DNA from: Caulobacter sp031457805
GTDB taxonomy: Bacteria; Pseudomonadota; Alphaproteobacteria; Caulobacterales; Caulobacteraceae
Direction: 5' to 3'
DNA length: 64,000 bases
NCBI RefSeq assembly: GCF_031457805.1
Contig: NZ_JAVDXI010000005.1
Location: 310,001-374,000, forward strand
Made by a program: the position numbers and the translations under genes. Shown here one piece after another: positions 36,598 through 45,038 of the stretch. How positions within the stretch are numbered: the stretch's first letter is position 1; each line of letters starts with the position of its first letter. The notes beneath the pieces are model-generated. The model was not told the DNA's origin. It searched no databases and was given only the letters and a program-made list of their open reading frames with translations.

Positions 36598-36629
36598 ACA
36601 ACCGCCCCGCCGGGGTTCCGGCGGGGCGG
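36598..36629 (-). terminator. Terminator of the ferritin-like gene
   Basis: A perfect 12 bp stem (36602-36613 with 36618-36629) around a four-base loop; the minus strand continues TTGTCGTTTTGG. It lies about 27 bases after the stop at 36656. Confidence 0.8.
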
Positions 36630-36655
36630 GGCGACGTCTTCGGGAGGTGGGATCC

Positions 36656-37783
36656 CTACTCGGCCGCGATGCTGACCGGCGCGACGGGCCGATCCTTGAA
36701 GTTGATCGCCTGCAGGTAGCGGATGCCCTCTTCGGCGATATCGTCGCCGACCATCCGCTCGCCTTCGTCCCGCAGCTCGGCCAGATCCACGTACATGGCG
36801 TAGAAGGCCTTGGTGCGGTCGGTAATGATGCCGGCGTTCAGCAGAGTCTTGACCAGCACCCGGAAGATGTTGGTCTGCTCCTTCATGTTCTCCCGACGCA
36901 CGTCGTCGGTCATGATCTTCCCGTACTCCTCAACCACCTTGTCGGGATCCAGGCCGAACTCGCGGTAGAGATCCAGCTGCTGGTGCGGCGAGACGAGGTT
37001 GAACAGCAGCGTCTGGAAGCAGTGCGCCGCCCAGTCCTCGATGATCGCATGCTCTTCGGGCGAGAGCTTGGGCACGGTGCGGTCAGCCCAGATCTTTCCG
37101 AACTTGTGGTGGAAGGCTTCGTCGGTCATCACCAGCTGCAGCAGCTTCTTGCCGACCGGATCGTTGATGTTGTTGTAGAAGGTGGCGAAGGCGCCCATGG
37201 CCAGGCCTTCCACCAGCATCTGCATGCCGATGATCTTCTTGTAGACTTCCGGCGAGCCGATGATCTCGACCAGCAGGGTCTTCAGAGCCGGACCGCACTC
37301 GACCGGCTTGCCCCAGCGGGCCTTGATGTACTTGGCGAAGGCCGTGACGTGGCGGGCCTCTTCGCGGGTCTGGTTGGCGGCGTACTCCTGGGCGCCCTGG
37401 TCCTTGAGGACGTGGCACAGGCTGGCCGACAGGTTCAGCGCGCCTTGCTCGCCATGCAGGATCGACGAGAAATTCCGCAGCACTGACTGGTTGATGAACC
37501 GCGTGCGGACCTTCGGGTCCGACAGGTGGTTGGAGACGTAGTCCGTCGACAGGGCGATCACCATCTCCTCGGGAACCAGCGGCTGGTTCTCCATGTCGAA
37601 GGGCTCGTCGAAATCGATATAGGCCTTGTCCAGCGGATCCCAGAAATGATCATGGGTCGCGGAGATGATCTTGTCGAACGCCGTCGAGCGGTTGTTGTAC
37701 CGGTCAAGTTCGAGCATCGACTCGAAATCGTCCGGCGCCACCGCGTCATACATGGCGTCCTTGGTGATGTTCTTGTCCGTCAT
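36656..37783 (-). CDS. Ferritin-like diiron-carboxylate protein
   Basis: A 375-residue helical protein. Four diiron-ligand helices can be seen: Glu in LHGEQGALNLSASLCHVL, E-x-x-H in TREEARHVTAFAKYI, Glu in MLVEGLAMGAF and E-x-x-H in MTDEAFHHKFGKIW. This is the ligand pattern of ferritin-like oxidases and ribonucleotide reductase R2-like proteins. No radical Tyr position can be assigned, and nrdA lies 13 kb away, so I do not call it NrdB. It could be an N-oxygenase or desaturase-like enzyme. ATG 37783 gives an acidic N-terminus (TDKNITKDAMYD). It is cytoplasmic and monocistronic. Confidence 0.7.
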   Translation of the reverse strand: MTDKNITKDAMYDAVAPDDFESMLELDRYNNRSTAFDKIISATHDHFWDPLDKAYIDFDEPFDMENQPLVPEEMVIALSTDYVSNHLSDPKVRTRFINQSVLRNFSSILHGEQGALNLSASLCHVLKDQGAQEYAANQTREEARHVTAFAKYIKARWGKPVECGPALKTLLVEIIGSPEVYKKIIGMQMLVEGLAMGAFATFYNNINDPVGKKLLQLVMTDEAFHHKFGKIWADRTVPKLSPEEHAIIEDWAAHCFQTLLFNLVSPHQQLDLYREFGLDPDKVVEEYGKIMTDDVRRENMKEQTNIFRVLVKTLLNAGIITDRTKAFYAMYVDLAELRDEGERMVGDDIAEEGIRYLQAINFKDRPVAPVSIAAE

Positions 37784-37945
37784 GGCGGCGCTCCCTAACT
37801 CGGCCGATCGACTGGGATGTGGGCTCACCGAGGTCCGTCTTGCGCGGACCTTCGGCTATCTAAACAGTGTCAACTCAAGACTTGATCGCGGTCAAATGAA
37901 AAATGACGCCGCCGTCAGGTTCGCGTCTCGGGAGTGTGGAGAGGG

Positions 37946-38653
37946 ATGATGAACGTCTTCGTTCTGACGGGCGCCGGCGTCTCGGCCGAGAGCGGCCTGG
38001 GCACCTTCCGCGACAAGGATGGCGTCTGGACGAAGTACGACCTGAACGAGGTCGCGACGCCGCAGGGCTTCGCCCGCAATCCGGCCCTGGTGCGCGACTT
38101 CTACAACGCCCGCCGCGCCAATCTGGCCGGCGCGCAGCCCAATGCGGCGCATGAGGCCTTGGCGCGGCTGGAGGCGGGCCTCGCCGCCGCTGGCGGCGAA
38201 CTGTTCCTCTGCACCCAGAACGTCGACGACTTGCACGAGAAGGCCGGCTGCCGGCGCGTGATCCACATGCACGGCGAGCTGGCCGTCACCCGCTGCCATC
38301 ATTGCGAAGCGACCTGGCCGGACCCGGGTCCGCTGTCGCCCGACACGGTCTGCGCGACTTGTGGACGCGACGGCGGCGCGCGCCCCCACGTCGTCTGGTT
38401 CGGCGAGATCCCGCTGTTCATGGATAAGATCGAGGACGCCCTCGCGCGCGCCGACCTCTTCGTCTCGATCGGCACCTCGGGCTCGGTCTATCCGGCCGCC
38501 GGTTTCGTGGCCGAGGCGCGGGCAATGGGGATTTCGACCTGCGAGATCAATCTGGAGCCTTCGGCCAACGCCTATGCCTTCGACCAGAAGGTCTACGGCC
38601 CCGCCACCGAGGTCGTGCCGGCCTGGGTGGAGCGGGTGCTGGCCGACCTTTAG
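37946..38653 (+). CDS. cobB: NAD-dependent protein deacylase (sirtuin, CobB type)
   Basis: A 235-residue sirtuin. The NAD-binding block VFVLTGAGVSAESGLGTFRDKDGVW, TQNVDDLHEKAG, the catalytic His in RVIHMHGEL, and two zinc Cys pairs (CHHCEATW, CATCGRDGG) are all present. It removes acetyl or succinyl groups from lysines using NAD; an acyl preference for succinyl would need the Y-x-x-R motif, and YNARR (Tyr-Asn-Ala-Arg) fits this. Adjacent ATGs at 37946 and 37949 are both possible, and GGAGAGG lies just upstream. It converges with a four-base overlap on the methyltransferase gene. Confidence 0.92.
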   Translation: MMNVFVLTGAGVSAESGLGTFRDKDGVWTKYDLNEVATPQGFARNPALVRDFYNARRANLAGAQPNAAHEALARLEAGLAAAGGELFLCTQNVDDLHEKAGCRRVIHMHGELAVTRCHHCEATWPDPGPLSPDTVCATCGRDGGARPHVVWFGEIPLFMDKIEDALARADLFVSIGTSGSVYPAAGFVAEARAMGISTCEINLEPSANAYAFDQKVYGPATEVVPAWVERVLADL

Positions 38654-39273
38654 GCCAGCCGCGCCACGCCCCATTCGCACCAGCCCAGCGGCCGGGGCGT
38701 CTTGGGCATGTAGCGCTGTTCGACCTCGTCCAAGTGGAATCCCGCCGCCGCGACGGCGCTGGCGACCGGGCGCGTCAGATGGCATCCGCCGGCCATACGC
38801 TTCCACAGCGGTTCGAGGCGGCGCTGCCAGCGCGAGACCTCGGCGTCAGGTGACAGCCCGTGCTCGCAGAAGAGGAAACGGCCCTCCGGCCGCAGCACTC
38901 GGCGGGCCTCGGCCAGCACCGCCGTCGGTGAGCGCACCGAGCAAAGGGTGAAGGTGCACAGCACGGTGTCGAAGCTGGCGTCGGCGAACGGCAGACGCTC
39001 GGCCTCCCCAGCCTGGATCTCCACCGCCAGACCGTCCGGACGCGGCGCCTGCTCGGCGATCGCGCGCAGCTCCGGCGACGGATCGACGCCCGTCACGCGC
39101 GTCGCTTTGGTCGGATCGTAGTAGGCGAGGTTCAGCCCCCCGCCGATGCCGAGCTCCAGCACCTCGCCCTCCGCGCGGGGGGCCACGCGCCGTCGCTGGG
39201 CCTGGATGGCCGGCGCGCCGCACGCGCAGCACAACAGCTTCGGCAGGATGTGACGCTCGTACCAGCTGGCCAT
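38650..39273 (-). CDS. Class I SAM-dependent methyltransferase
   Basis: A 207-residue methyltransferase from ATG 39273. Motif I is VLELGIGGGLNLAYYD, motif II VTGVDPSPELRAIA, and motif IV FDTVLCTFTLCSVRSP. The N-terminus SWYERHILPKLLCCACG and the C-terminus YMPKTPRPLGWCEWGVA resemble the group near METTL7/UbiE-like proteins that act on small lipophilic acceptors. The substrate is not known. The enzyme is cytoplasmic or membrane associated through its N-terminal Cys-rich hydrophobic start. Confidence 0.85.
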   Translation of the reverse strand: MASWYERHILPKLLCCACGAPAIQAQRRRVAPRAEGEVLELGIGGGLNLAYYDPTKATRVTGVDPSPELRAIAEQAPRPDGLAVEIQAGEAERLPFADASFDTVLCTFTLCSVRSPTAVLAEARRVLRPEGRFLFCEHGLSPDAEVSRWQRRLEPLWKRMAGGCHLTRPVASAVAAAGFHLDEVEQRYMPKTPRPLGWCEWGVARLA

Positions 39274-39334
39274 GTTTGATCTCCCCGCATCAGGAGAGCG
39301 GCCGGGCGGGCCGAAGGTCAAGCCACGTCGGCGA

Positions 39335-39742
39335 TCACCCGCGCCCTTCCAGCGCCGCCAGCACCATCGGCTGTAGGCGAGCCAATTCGGCCAGCCGCTC
39401 GACCAGCGCCTCGCGGCTGTCCAGGGCCAGACCGTCGCGCAGCCGAGCCATCCGGTCCTTGACCTTGCCCAGGTCGGCCGCATTGGCGGCGCTGACCACG
39501 GCCGCCTGGTGCTTGCACGCGCCGAACTTCTCAAAGCCCGGGCAGGTGCAGGTCCCCTCGCCCGCCGGCGCCCACAGCTGCACGACATAGAGGTCGCCGA
39601 CGCTCCCGGTGACGTGGGCGGTGACCTTGTCATCCTCGAGCGCGACGAGGTCGACCGCGCCCGCCTCGGCCATGGCCACGCCGGTATCGAACCAGCGCTC
39701 GTCCATGCGTTCGCGCCAGGCTTCAGTATCGAAGAAGCTCAT
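39335..39742 (-). CDS. SWIM zinc-finger protein
   Basis: A 135-residue protein with one SWIM motif (CTCPGFEKFGACKHQAAVV; C-x-C-x8-C-x-H) in the middle, preceded by a beta-rich part (VDLVALEDDKVTAHVTGSVGDLYVVQL) and followed by helices. SWIM fingers bind DNA or proteins. It overlaps the upstream metallopeptidase-like gene by four bases (ATGA), so the two are made together; the pairing may matter more than either domain alone. The function is not known. Confidence 0.8.
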   Translation of the reverse strand: MSFFDTEAWRERMDERWFDTGVAMAEAGAVDLVALEDDKVTAHVTGSVGDLYVVQLWAPAGEGTCTCPGFEKFGACKHQAAVVSAANAADLGKVKDRMARLRDGLALDSREALVERLAELARLQPMVLAALEGRG

Positions 39743-40149
39743 GCCTCGTCCTCGATGCGGTGGATGTCGTCGTCCGACAGGCCAAAATGGTGGCCGATCT
39801 CGTGGACCAGCACGTGTGTGATCAGATCGCCCAGGCTGACGTCGCTGCGTTCGGCCCATTCGTCCAGGATCGGCCGACGATAGAGAAAGACCCGCGAGGG
39901 CTCGGCCCCGAAGTCCAGCACCGACCGGCTGCTCAGATCCACGCCCTGGTAGAGGCCTGTCAGCTCGAAGGCGTCTTGGATGCCGAGACTGTCCAGAACC
40001 TCTTCGCTCGGAAAGTCGTCGACCCGGATCACCACCTCGCCGGCGAGGTGGCGGAATTCGGCGGGCAGGTCGTCGAAGGCCTGCTTGGCCAGGACGGCGA
40101 AATCGTCGAGCGAGGGGGCGAGGCGATCAGACCAGGTCATCCGGTTCAC
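39739..40149 (-). CDS. Minimal zincin-type metallopeptidase
   Basis: A 136-residue protein ending in a zincin helix: HVLVHEIGHHFGLSDDDIHRIE contains the H-E-x-x-H motif with a following His/Asp set typical of the small metallopeptidase family (possible zinc proteases of about 120-140 residues). The upstream part has beta strands (VVIRVDDFPSE, LTGLYQGVDLSSRS). There is no signal peptide. It overlaps the SWIM protein gene. Activity and substrate are unknown. Confidence 0.82.
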   Translation of the reverse strand: MNRMTWSDRLAPSLDDFAVLAKQAFDDLPAEFRHLAGEVVIRVDDFPSEEVLDSLGIQDAFELTGLYQGVDLSSRSVLDFGAEPSRVFLYRRPILDEWAERSDVSLGDLITHVLVHEIGHHFGLSDDDIHRIEDEA

Positions 40150-40308
40150 ATAGAGCGATTGGCGAAGATCGCCATAGCCGACCGCCGATCTTGGCGGCGA
40201 ACACAGAAAACGCGACGGACGGCCACACCCGAGCTTGATCGCCCTCTGGTCACGGCCCGACTAATCTGGGATTCTGATTCGAAGACCCGCTGGGGTAGCG
40301 CGCGCCTG

Positions 40309-42618
40309 ATGACTTCGTATGACCTGATCCTCGCGGCGGCGGCCGGCGCGGTGTGTCTCGCCATTTCCGTCGCCCTGTGGTCCCACGGGCAGCGGCGGAA
40401 CCTGGAGGCGCGCATCGCCGCGCTCAAGACGCGCCTGATCCAGCAAGGCGGCGCTGACGACGCCCCGGCTTGGCTCGACGCCTTCGACACCGCCGTCGTC
40501 GCCGTCGAGGGCGGCCGCGCCAGCCTTGTCGCCGGCGGCGAGGGCCTGGCCGCCTGCGCCAAGGCGCTGGGCGCCGACACCGAGGTCTCAGCCGTGGTCG
40601 CCGCGCTCGGCGACGCCGATCCCAACTACGCCCAGAAACTGGCCGCCCTGTTCGAGCGCGGCGAGCCCTGCGTGTTCGAAGCGCGCGGCGCCAACGGCCT
40701 CGTCGCCGTCGAGGGCCGCGCGGCGGGCGCGCTGGCCTGGCTGCGTCTGGCGCCGATCGACCGCGCCGACTCGGGCCTGCCGACCGCCGCCCGCTTCGCC
40801 GCCTTCGTCGACAGCGTGGTCGAGCCCTGCTGGATCGCCGGGGCCGACGGTCAGGCCGTCTGGGGCAACGCCGCCTTCGTCCGCGCCGTCGGCGCAGCCT
40901 CCGCGCAGGCCCCGGCCCTGGCGGGCAAGAGCTTTGACCGCGGCGCCGACGCCGTGGTGGTCGAGGCCGCCAGCAAGGGCGAGCGTCGCGAAGCGCTGCG
41001 CTGGATCAATCTGGACGGCCGTCGCCGCGCCTTCCGCCTGTCGGCCCAGCCGCTGGACGGCGGCGGGGTGGGCGTGTTCTGCGCCGACGTCACCGAGATC
41101 GAGGACGTCCGCGACGCCTTCAAGAAGCACGTCGAGGCCCACGACGAGACGCTGAACCACATCGCCGAGGCCGTGGCGATCTTCAGCCAGACGCGCCGTC
41201 TGTCGTATCACAACACCGCCTTCGCCGAGCTGTGGGGCCTGGAGCCGGCCTGGCTGGCCGACCGTCCGACCCACGGCGAGGTCCTGGACCGCCTGCGCCA
41301 GCGCCGCCGCCTGCCCGAGACCATCGACTACGCTGGCTGGAAGGCCGCCGAGCTCGCGCGCTACGAGCACCTGGGCCCACAGGCCGACGACCTGTGGGAC
41401 CTGCCCGACGGCCGCACGCTGAAGGTCGTCCGCCAGCCGCACCCGCTGGGCGGTATGCTGCTGATCTATTCCGACATCACCGGCGAGCTGCGCCTGAAGG
41501 CCCAGTACAACGCCCTGATTCAGGTCCAGCAGGCCACGCTCGACAAGCTGAACGACGCCGTCGCCGTGTTCGGCTCGGACGGCCGCCTGCGCCTGCACAA
41601 CGAGGCCTTCGAGACGTTCTGGAACGTCACCCCGCACGCGCTTGAAGCAGCCGGCGACTTCGAGGGCGTGGTCGAGCTGTGCGTGCCGCGCCTGCACGAC
41701 CTGTCGTTCTGGCGCGAGCTGAAGGGCCGGGTCGCCGATCCCGATCCGCAGATGCGGGCCCCGACCTCGGGCGAGGTGCGGACCTCCGACAGCCGGATCG
41801 TGCTCTATCAGAGCCGGCCGCTGCCCGACGGCGCGACCCTGATCGCCTTCGCCGACGTCACCGACACCCGCGACCTGCAAAGCGCCCTGGCGGACCGCTC
41901 TGCGGCTCTGGCCGAGGCCGAGCGCCTGAAGCGCGACTTCGTCGGCAATGTCTCCTACGAGCTGCGCACGCCGCTGACGACGATCATCGGCTACTCCGAA
42001 CTGCTGGAGCGCGCCGACGGCATTTCCGAACGGGGTCGCAACCACGTGGCCGCCGTCCGCGCCGCCGCCACCCAGCTGGCGCGCTCGATCGACGACGTCC
42101 TGGACATGGCCCAGATCGACGCCGGCGAAATGGCGCTGGAGATCGAGGACATCCGCGTCTCCGACCTGCTGCTCAACGCCCAGGAGCGCGCCCTCAAGGA
42201 CGCCCAGCTGGGCGGCGTCACCCTGGCCGTGGAATGCGACGAGGACGTCGGCCTGATCCGCGGCGACGGCAAGCGCCTGGCCCAGACCCTGGACCACCTG
42301 GTCGAGAACGCCCTGCGCCAGACCCCGCCCGGCGGTCGCGTCACGCTCTCGGCCCGCCGCGCGCTGGGCGAGGTGAGGCTGGACGTGTCCGACACCGGCC
42401 GGGGCGTGCCGTTCCACGTGCAGGCCCACATCTTCGACCGGTTCGTCGGTCGCGATCGCGGCGGCCCGGGCCTTGGCCTGGCGCTGGTCAAGGCGCTGGT
42501 CGAGCTGCACGGCGGCTGGGTGGCGCTGGAGAGCGAGCCGGGCAATGGCTCAACCTTCACCTGCCATCTGCCCGAGACCCAGCAGCCGGGCGCCATGCAG
42601 CCGGAACTTGGCTTCTAG
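40309..42618 (+). CDS. divL: Cell-fate tyrosine-kinase-like protein DivL
   Basis: A 769-residue, membrane-anchored protein (helix at about residues 4-24) with several PAS domains and a histidine-kinase-like C-terminus. The phospho-acceptor position reads NVSYELRTPLTTIIGY, with Tyr550 in place of His, the hallmark of DivL. The ATPase domain keeps VENALRQTPPGG (N box) and DTGRGVP and GLGLALVKALVELHGG (G boxes). DivL reads DivK phosphorylation and sets the kinase/phosphatase state of CckA, which acts through ChpT, encoded 11 kb away here. Length and Tyr position match C. crescentus. Confidence 0.96.
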   Translation: MTSYDLILAAAAGAVCLAISVALWSHGQRRNLEARIAALKTRLIQQGGADDAPAWLDAFDTAVVAVEGGRASLVAGGEGLAACAKALGADTEVSAVVAALGDADPNYAQKLAALFERGEPCVFEARGANGLVAVEGRAAGALAWLRLAPIDRADSGLPTAARFAAFVDSVVEPCWIAGADGQAVWGNAAFVRAVGAASAQAPALAGKSFDRGADAVVVEAASKGERREALRWINLDGRRRAFRLSAQPLDGGGVGVFCADVTEIEDVRDAFKKHVEAHDETLNHIAEAVAIFSQTRRLSYHNTAFAELWGLEPAWLADRPTHGEVLDRLRQRRRLPETIDYAGWKAAELARYEHLGPQADDLWDLPDGRTLKVVRQPHPLGGMLLIYSDITGELRLKAQYNALIQVQQATLDKLNDAVAVFGSDGRLRLHNEAFETFWNVTPHALEAAGDFEGVVELCVPRLHDLSFWRELKGRVADPDPQMRAPTSGEVRTSDSRIVLYQSRPLPDGATLIAFADVTDTRDLQSALADRSAALAEAERLKRDFVGNVSYELRTPLTTIIGYSELLERADGISERGRNHVAAVRAAATQLARSIDDVLDMAQIDAGEMALEIEDIRVSDLLLNAQERALKDAQLGGVTLAVECDEDVGLIRGDGKRLAQTLDHLVENALRQTPPGGRVTLSARRALGEVRLDVSDTGRGVPFHVQAHIFDRFVGRDRGGPGLGLALVKALVELHGGWVALESEPGNGSTFTCHLPETQQPGAMQPELGF

Positions 42619-42920
42619 CCGTCGCGCGGAACGCGGCGGGGCGGCAAGTTCTTGCCCCTTCCCCGCACCCGGCAGGCGAAGACAGCATCCTTTTGCCCTA
42701 GCAGGGCTTTACGCGACGCATCGGCGCCGCTAGAAGCGCTGCCGATGTCTTTCGCCGCGACCAAAACTATTACCCGCAAAACGACCCACCTCGGTGGGGC
42801 GGCGGGCGTGCGCGCGATCTAAGCGGCATCCTCGAACCAGCCCCGCCGATGCGCGGGGCGGCTCTCACCTTCAGAGACCACTAGCTCCCCGCGCTCCACA
42901 CCTCCCGGAGACGCAACACC
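42619..42920. other. Gene-free stretch between divL and asd
   Basis: About 300 bases without a supportable gene. It holds a short GC stem (GCCCCGC with GCGGGGC near 42841-42860) in what should be the asd leader, and the asd ribosome site (CTCCCGGAG). I see no terminator with a T run for divL and no recognisable riboswitch. Confidence 0.5.
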
Positions 42921-43967
42921 ATGAGCTTCAAGTTTTCCCGAGCCAATCCACCCCACGTCGGCGTCGTCGGCGCCACCGGCCTGGTCGGCGGCATGATGCG
43001 CGAACTGCTGGTCGAGCGCGACTTCCCCGTCGCCTCGCTGCGCCTGTTCGCCTCGGCCCGCTCGGCCGGTAGCAAGATCGACTTCAACGGTCAGGAGATC
43101 GTGGTCGAGGACGCCGCCACCGCTGACTTCTCGGGCCTGGACATTGTGTTCTTCTCGGCGGGCGGCTCGACCTCGCGCGAGCTGGCGCCCAAAGCCGCCG
43201 CCGCCGGGGCCGTGGTGATCGACAACAGCTCGGCCTGGCGCAGCGATCCGCACGTGCCGCTGGTGGTGGCGGAGGTGAACCCGCACGCCCTGAACACCAT
43301 CCCTAAGGGCATCGTCGCCAATCCCAACTGCACCACCATGGCCGCCATGCCGGTGCTCAAGCCCTTGCACGACAAGGCGGGCCTGAAGCGCCTGACCGTC
43401 AGCACCTACCAGGCCGCCTCGGGCGGCGGCATGGAGGGCATCGAGGTCTTGTCCGAGCAGCTGCGCGCCGGCGCGGCCGGCGACCTGGACGGTCTGGCCC
43501 GTTCGCCGGACGCCGCCCCCCTGCCCGCCCCGCGCAAGTGGGCCGTGCCGCTGGCCTATAACGTCGTGCCGCTGAACTATGTGCTGGGCGAGGACGGCTA
43601 CACCGAGGAAGAGCTGAAGCTGCGCGACGAGAGCCGCAAGATCCTCGAGATCCCCGGCCTGCCGGTCAGCGGCACCTGCGTGCGCGTGCCGGTCTTCACC
43701 GGTCACGCCCTGTCGATCAACGCCGAGTTCGACGGCCCGGTCTCGGTGGCCGAGGCGCTTGAGCTGCTGGGCGCCGCGCCCGGTGTGGTCATCGACGACG
43801 TCCCCAACCCACTGGCGGCCACCGGCCAGGACCCGGTCTTCGTCGGCCGCGTGCGACCCGACCCGACCGTCCCCCACGGCCTGGCCCTCTTCGTGGTCGG
43901 CGACAACCTGCGCAAGGGTGCGGCCCTCAACGCCGTGCAGATCGCCGAGGTGATGCTGGACGCCTAG
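42921..43967 (+). CDS. asd: Aspartate-semialdehyde dehydrogenase
   Basis: A 348-residue NADPH-dependent enzyme that converts aspartyl phosphate to aspartate semialdehyde, the branch point to lysine/diaminopimelate, threonine and methionine. VGVVGATGLVGGMMRELL is the dinucleotide site, the active Cys is in VANPNCTTMAAM, and later blocks are YQAASGGGMEGIEVL and RVPVFTGHALSINAEF. Length is normal. CGGAGACG precedes the ATG. A pyrimidine/purine hairpin follows the stop. Confidence 0.96.
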   Translation: MSFKFSRANPPHVGVVGATGLVGGMMRELLVERDFPVASLRLFASARSAGSKIDFNGQEIVVEDAATADFSGLDIVFFSAGGSTSRELAPKAAAAGAVVIDNSSAWRSDPHVPLVVAEVNPHALNTIPKGIVANPNCTTMAAMPVLKPLHDKAGLKRLTVSTYQAASGGGMEGIEVLSEQLRAGAAGDLDGLARSPDAAPLPAPRKWAVPLAYNVVPLNYVLGEDGYTEEELKLRDESRKILEIPGLPVSGTCVRVPVFTGHALSINAEFDGPVSVAEALELLGAAPGVVIDDVPNPLAATGQDPVFVGRVRPDPTVPHGLALFVVGDNLRKGAALNAVQIAEVMLDA

Positions 43968-43971
43968 AGGC

Positions 43972-44004
43972 TTCCCCTTCCCCCCTTTGACAGGGGGAAG
44001 GGAG
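43972..44004 (+). repeat. Short C/G-run hairpin after asd
   Basis: CCCTTCCCCC (43975-43984) pairs with GGGGGAAGGG (43993-44002). No T run follows, so it is either a weak terminator or one of the short intergenic hairpins common in this genome. Confidence 0.5.
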
Positions 44005-44036
44005 ACCTTGCGCGACGGCTCTGCTAACACCCCGCC

Positions 44037-44807
44037 ATGATTACCGACCCGTTCTTCTACCTCGTCGCCATTCCGGCCGTGTTCCTGCTGGGCCTGACCA
44101 AGGGCGGGTTCGCGGGGATCGGGGTGGTGGCGGTGCCGATGATGACCCTGGCGGTGTCCCCGGTCATGGCCGCCTCGATCATCCTGCCGATCCTGCTGGT
44201 GCAGGACGTGGTCAGCGTGTGGTCGTTCCGGAAAACCTGGGACAAGGGGATTCTGGTCCTGATGTTGCCGGCCGCGGCGGGCGGCATCGTCCTGGGCTGG
44301 GCGCTGGCTGCGCTGGTCGACGAGTCGGCCGTCAGGCTGGCGGTCGGGGCGATCTCGGTCGTCTTCGCCCTGCAGCGCCTCTGGGCCGAGCGCGCCCTCA
44401 AGGCGGCCGATGAGATCGAGGCGGGGCCCGCCCGACCCTGGTTCGGCGTGCTTTGCGGGGCGACCGCAGGCTTCACCAGCCAGATCGCCCACGCCGGCGG
44501 CCCGCCGTTTCAGATCTACGCCCTGCCGCGCGGCCTGCCGCGCGACGTGTTCATCGGCACCAGCGCGATCTTCTTTGGCGTGGTCAACTGGATGAAGGTC
44601 CCGGCCTATCTGGCGCTGGGCCAGCTGACGCCCCAGGCCCTGGCCACAGCTGGCGTGCTGCTGCCGCTGGCCATCGCCTCGACCTGGGCCGGCGTCTGGC
44701 TGGTGCGGCGCGTGCCCGCCGAAGGCTTCTACAAGCTGATCTACGTGCTGCTGGTGCTGGTCGGCGGCAAGCTGATGTTCGACGGCGCCCGCGGCCTTTT
44801 AGCCTAG
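44037..44807 (+). CDS. TauE/SafE family membrane exporter
   Basis: A 256-residue protein with eight hydrophobic segments in two repeats: FLLGLTKGGFAGIGVVAVPMMTLAVSP and AGFTSQIAHAGGPPFQIYALPRGLPRDVFIGTSAIFF are the paired TauE/SafE signatures. Members export sulfite, sulfoacetate or other organic anions; the substrate cannot be read. Its TAG stop codon is also the first three bases of the composite palindromic element that follows. Confidence 0.9.
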   Translation: MITDPFFYLVAIPAVFLLGLTKGGFAGIGVVAVPMMTLAVSPVMAASIILPILLVQDVVSVWSFRKTWDKGILVLMLPAAAGGIVLGWALAALVDESAVRLAVGAISVVFALQRLWAERALKAADEIEAGPARPWFGVLCGATAGFTSQIAHAGGPPFQIYALPRGLPRDVFIGTSAIFFGVVNWMKVPAYLALGQLTPQALATAGVLLPLAIASTWAGVWLVRRVPAEGFYKLIYVLLVLVGGKLMFDGARGLLA

Positions 44808-44919
44808 AGCGTGACGCCGAAAGTGGGAACCGGTTTCGGCGCAAGTCACGCTCTAAGTGTTTGATTTTAGAGCCTCGTTGTCGCGTCAAAACGATTCCGT
44901 TTTGACGCGCGAGGCTCTA
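44805..44919 (+). repeat. Composite palindromic intergenic element, copy B
   Basis: A 51 bp palindrome bounded by TAGAGCGTGA (44805-44855), a 12 bp spacer AGTGTTTGATTT, then a 52 bp palindrome bounded by TAGAGCCT (44868-44919). It has the same order, sizes and spacer as the copy at 14648-14761 relative to the upstream gene. The second palindrome shares only its ends and the centre CGATTCCG with copy A; the stem bases differ but still pair. Confidence 0.85.
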
Positions 44920-45038
44920 ATTGCGCTTTTCCGCGCGATCGTGTCGCCACGGCCCTTTCACAGCCACGATGATCGACGCTTATATGTCGCGGAACGAACT
45001 TATGCTTCGTGCGTACTGCAAGCCATCGGGGCCGGGCC

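Noticed and set aside
44994..45018. GGAAC-N16-CGTA upstream of the hemolysin III family gene
   Set aside because: The -10 has a mismatch in a core base, and no stress link is evident.
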